From assembly GCA_012270355.1 (NCBI GenBank), contig JAAXIL010000242.1, positions 2,271 to 8,316 on the forward strand: DNA of 6,046 bases, read 5' to 3'. A model generated the notes under the pieces. The model ran no database searches, was not told the origin of the DNA, and saw nothing but the letters and a program-made list of their open reading frames with translations. This DNA is from Psychrobacter sp. GTDB lineage: Bacteria > Pseudomonadota > Gammaproteobacteria > Pseudomonadales > Moraxellaceae. Position 1 is the stretch's first letter, and each line of letters opens with the position of its first letter. Shown in pieces: positions 5,764 to 6,046 of the stretch. A program made the position numbers and the translations under genes.

Positions 5764-6046
5764 ATGTTGATTGAATTTACCAAAATGCACGGGCTGGGCA
5801 ACGACTTTATGATGCTCGATCTGGTCACCCAACGCCTTGATTTGACCCCTGAGCTTATCGGTTTACTCGCTGATCGGCATTTGGGCGTGGGGTTTGACCA
5901 ACTTTTGGTTGTCGAACCGCCGATGCGTCCCGACGTGGATTTTCGTTATCGTATCTATAATGCTGATGGCACAGAAGGTGAGCAATGGGGCAACGGAGCC
6001 AGGGGTTTTGCCCGCTTTGTACAAGCCCGCAAACTGTCGTATAAAC
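5764..6046 (+). CDS. dapF: dapF, diaminopimelate epimerase, 3' end outside the window; active-site Cys replaced
   Basis: DapF interconverts LL- and meso-diaminopimelate with two cysteines and no cofactor, supplying meso-DAP for peptidoglycan and for LysA. The 94 visible residues match E. coli DapF closely: [10 protein letters not shown] (7-16), [17 protein letters not shown] (37-53) and YRIYNADG (62-69). ATG 5764 is supported by AAGGA at good spacing and by the family N-terminus. The offset from E. coli is +2, so catalytic Cys73 corresponds to residue 75, which is Trp (TGG, 5986-5988). The usual NADGxEVxQCGNGARCFARF segment here has Gly72 for Val, Trp75 for Cys and Gly81 for Cys, with the surrounding GNGAR and FARFV kept. 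The second catalytic cysteine lies beyond the window. If the bases are right, the encoded epimerase should be inactive. Clustered errors near the window end are an equally good explanation. The downstream partner (often xerC) is not visible. Confidence 0.9.
   Translation, partial: MLIEFTKMHGLGNDFMMLDLVTQRLDLTPELIGLLADRHLGVGFDQLLVVEPPMRPDVDFRYRIYNADGTEGEQWGNGARGFARFVQARKLSYK

Overview
The window looks like a chromosomal segment from a gammaproteobacterium of the family Moraxellaceae (Moraxella, Psychrobacter or a close relative). This rests on the protein sequences and on the small lipoprotein - lysA - dapF order. I could not run a database search, so genus and species are left open. Both ends cut through genes: moaB on the left and dapF on the right.

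Positions 1-1828 hold a molybdenum cofactor (Moco) operon on the + strand: moaB (5' cut off), moaC, moaD and moaE. Next come a TauE/SafE-family membrane permease (1914-2771, +) and moeB (2780-3607, -), which meet tail to tail 8 bp apart. MoaC makes cyclic pyranopterin monophosphate. MoaD and MoaE form molybdopterin synthase. MoeB adenylates the C-terminal Gly-Gly of MoaD so that it can be loaded with sulfur. MoaB/Mog-type proteins act at the molybdopterin adenylation step. MoaD, MoaE and MoeB look intact. MoaC lacks a lysine known to be catalytic in E. coli, and also lacks the usual C-terminal tail.

Positions 3608-6046 hold a putative LptM/YifL-like lipoprotein gene (with an extended -10 promoter candidate), a 159-bp MITE-like element with near-perfect 16-bp terminal inverted repeats, lysA (diaminopimelate decarboxylase) and the start of dapF (diaminopimelate epimerase). 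These last two genes catalyse the final steps from LL-diaminopimelate (LL-DAP) to meso-DAP and lysine. lysA is interrupted by one in-frame TAG exactly at its glycine-rich PLP-phosphate loop. In dapF the active-site cysteine is replaced by tryptophan, with further substitutions beside it. The rest of both reading frames is very well conserved. The choice is therefore between recent inactivation and local base-call or assembly errors, the latter made more likely by the dapF cluster lying 40-70 bases from the window end.

I saw no rRNA, tRNA, CRISPR array, phage gene or complete insertion sequence, and no entirely new gene system. The points most worth a second look are the active-site lesions in moaC, lysA and dapF, and the MITE-like element that abuts the lipoprotein gene's stop codon.
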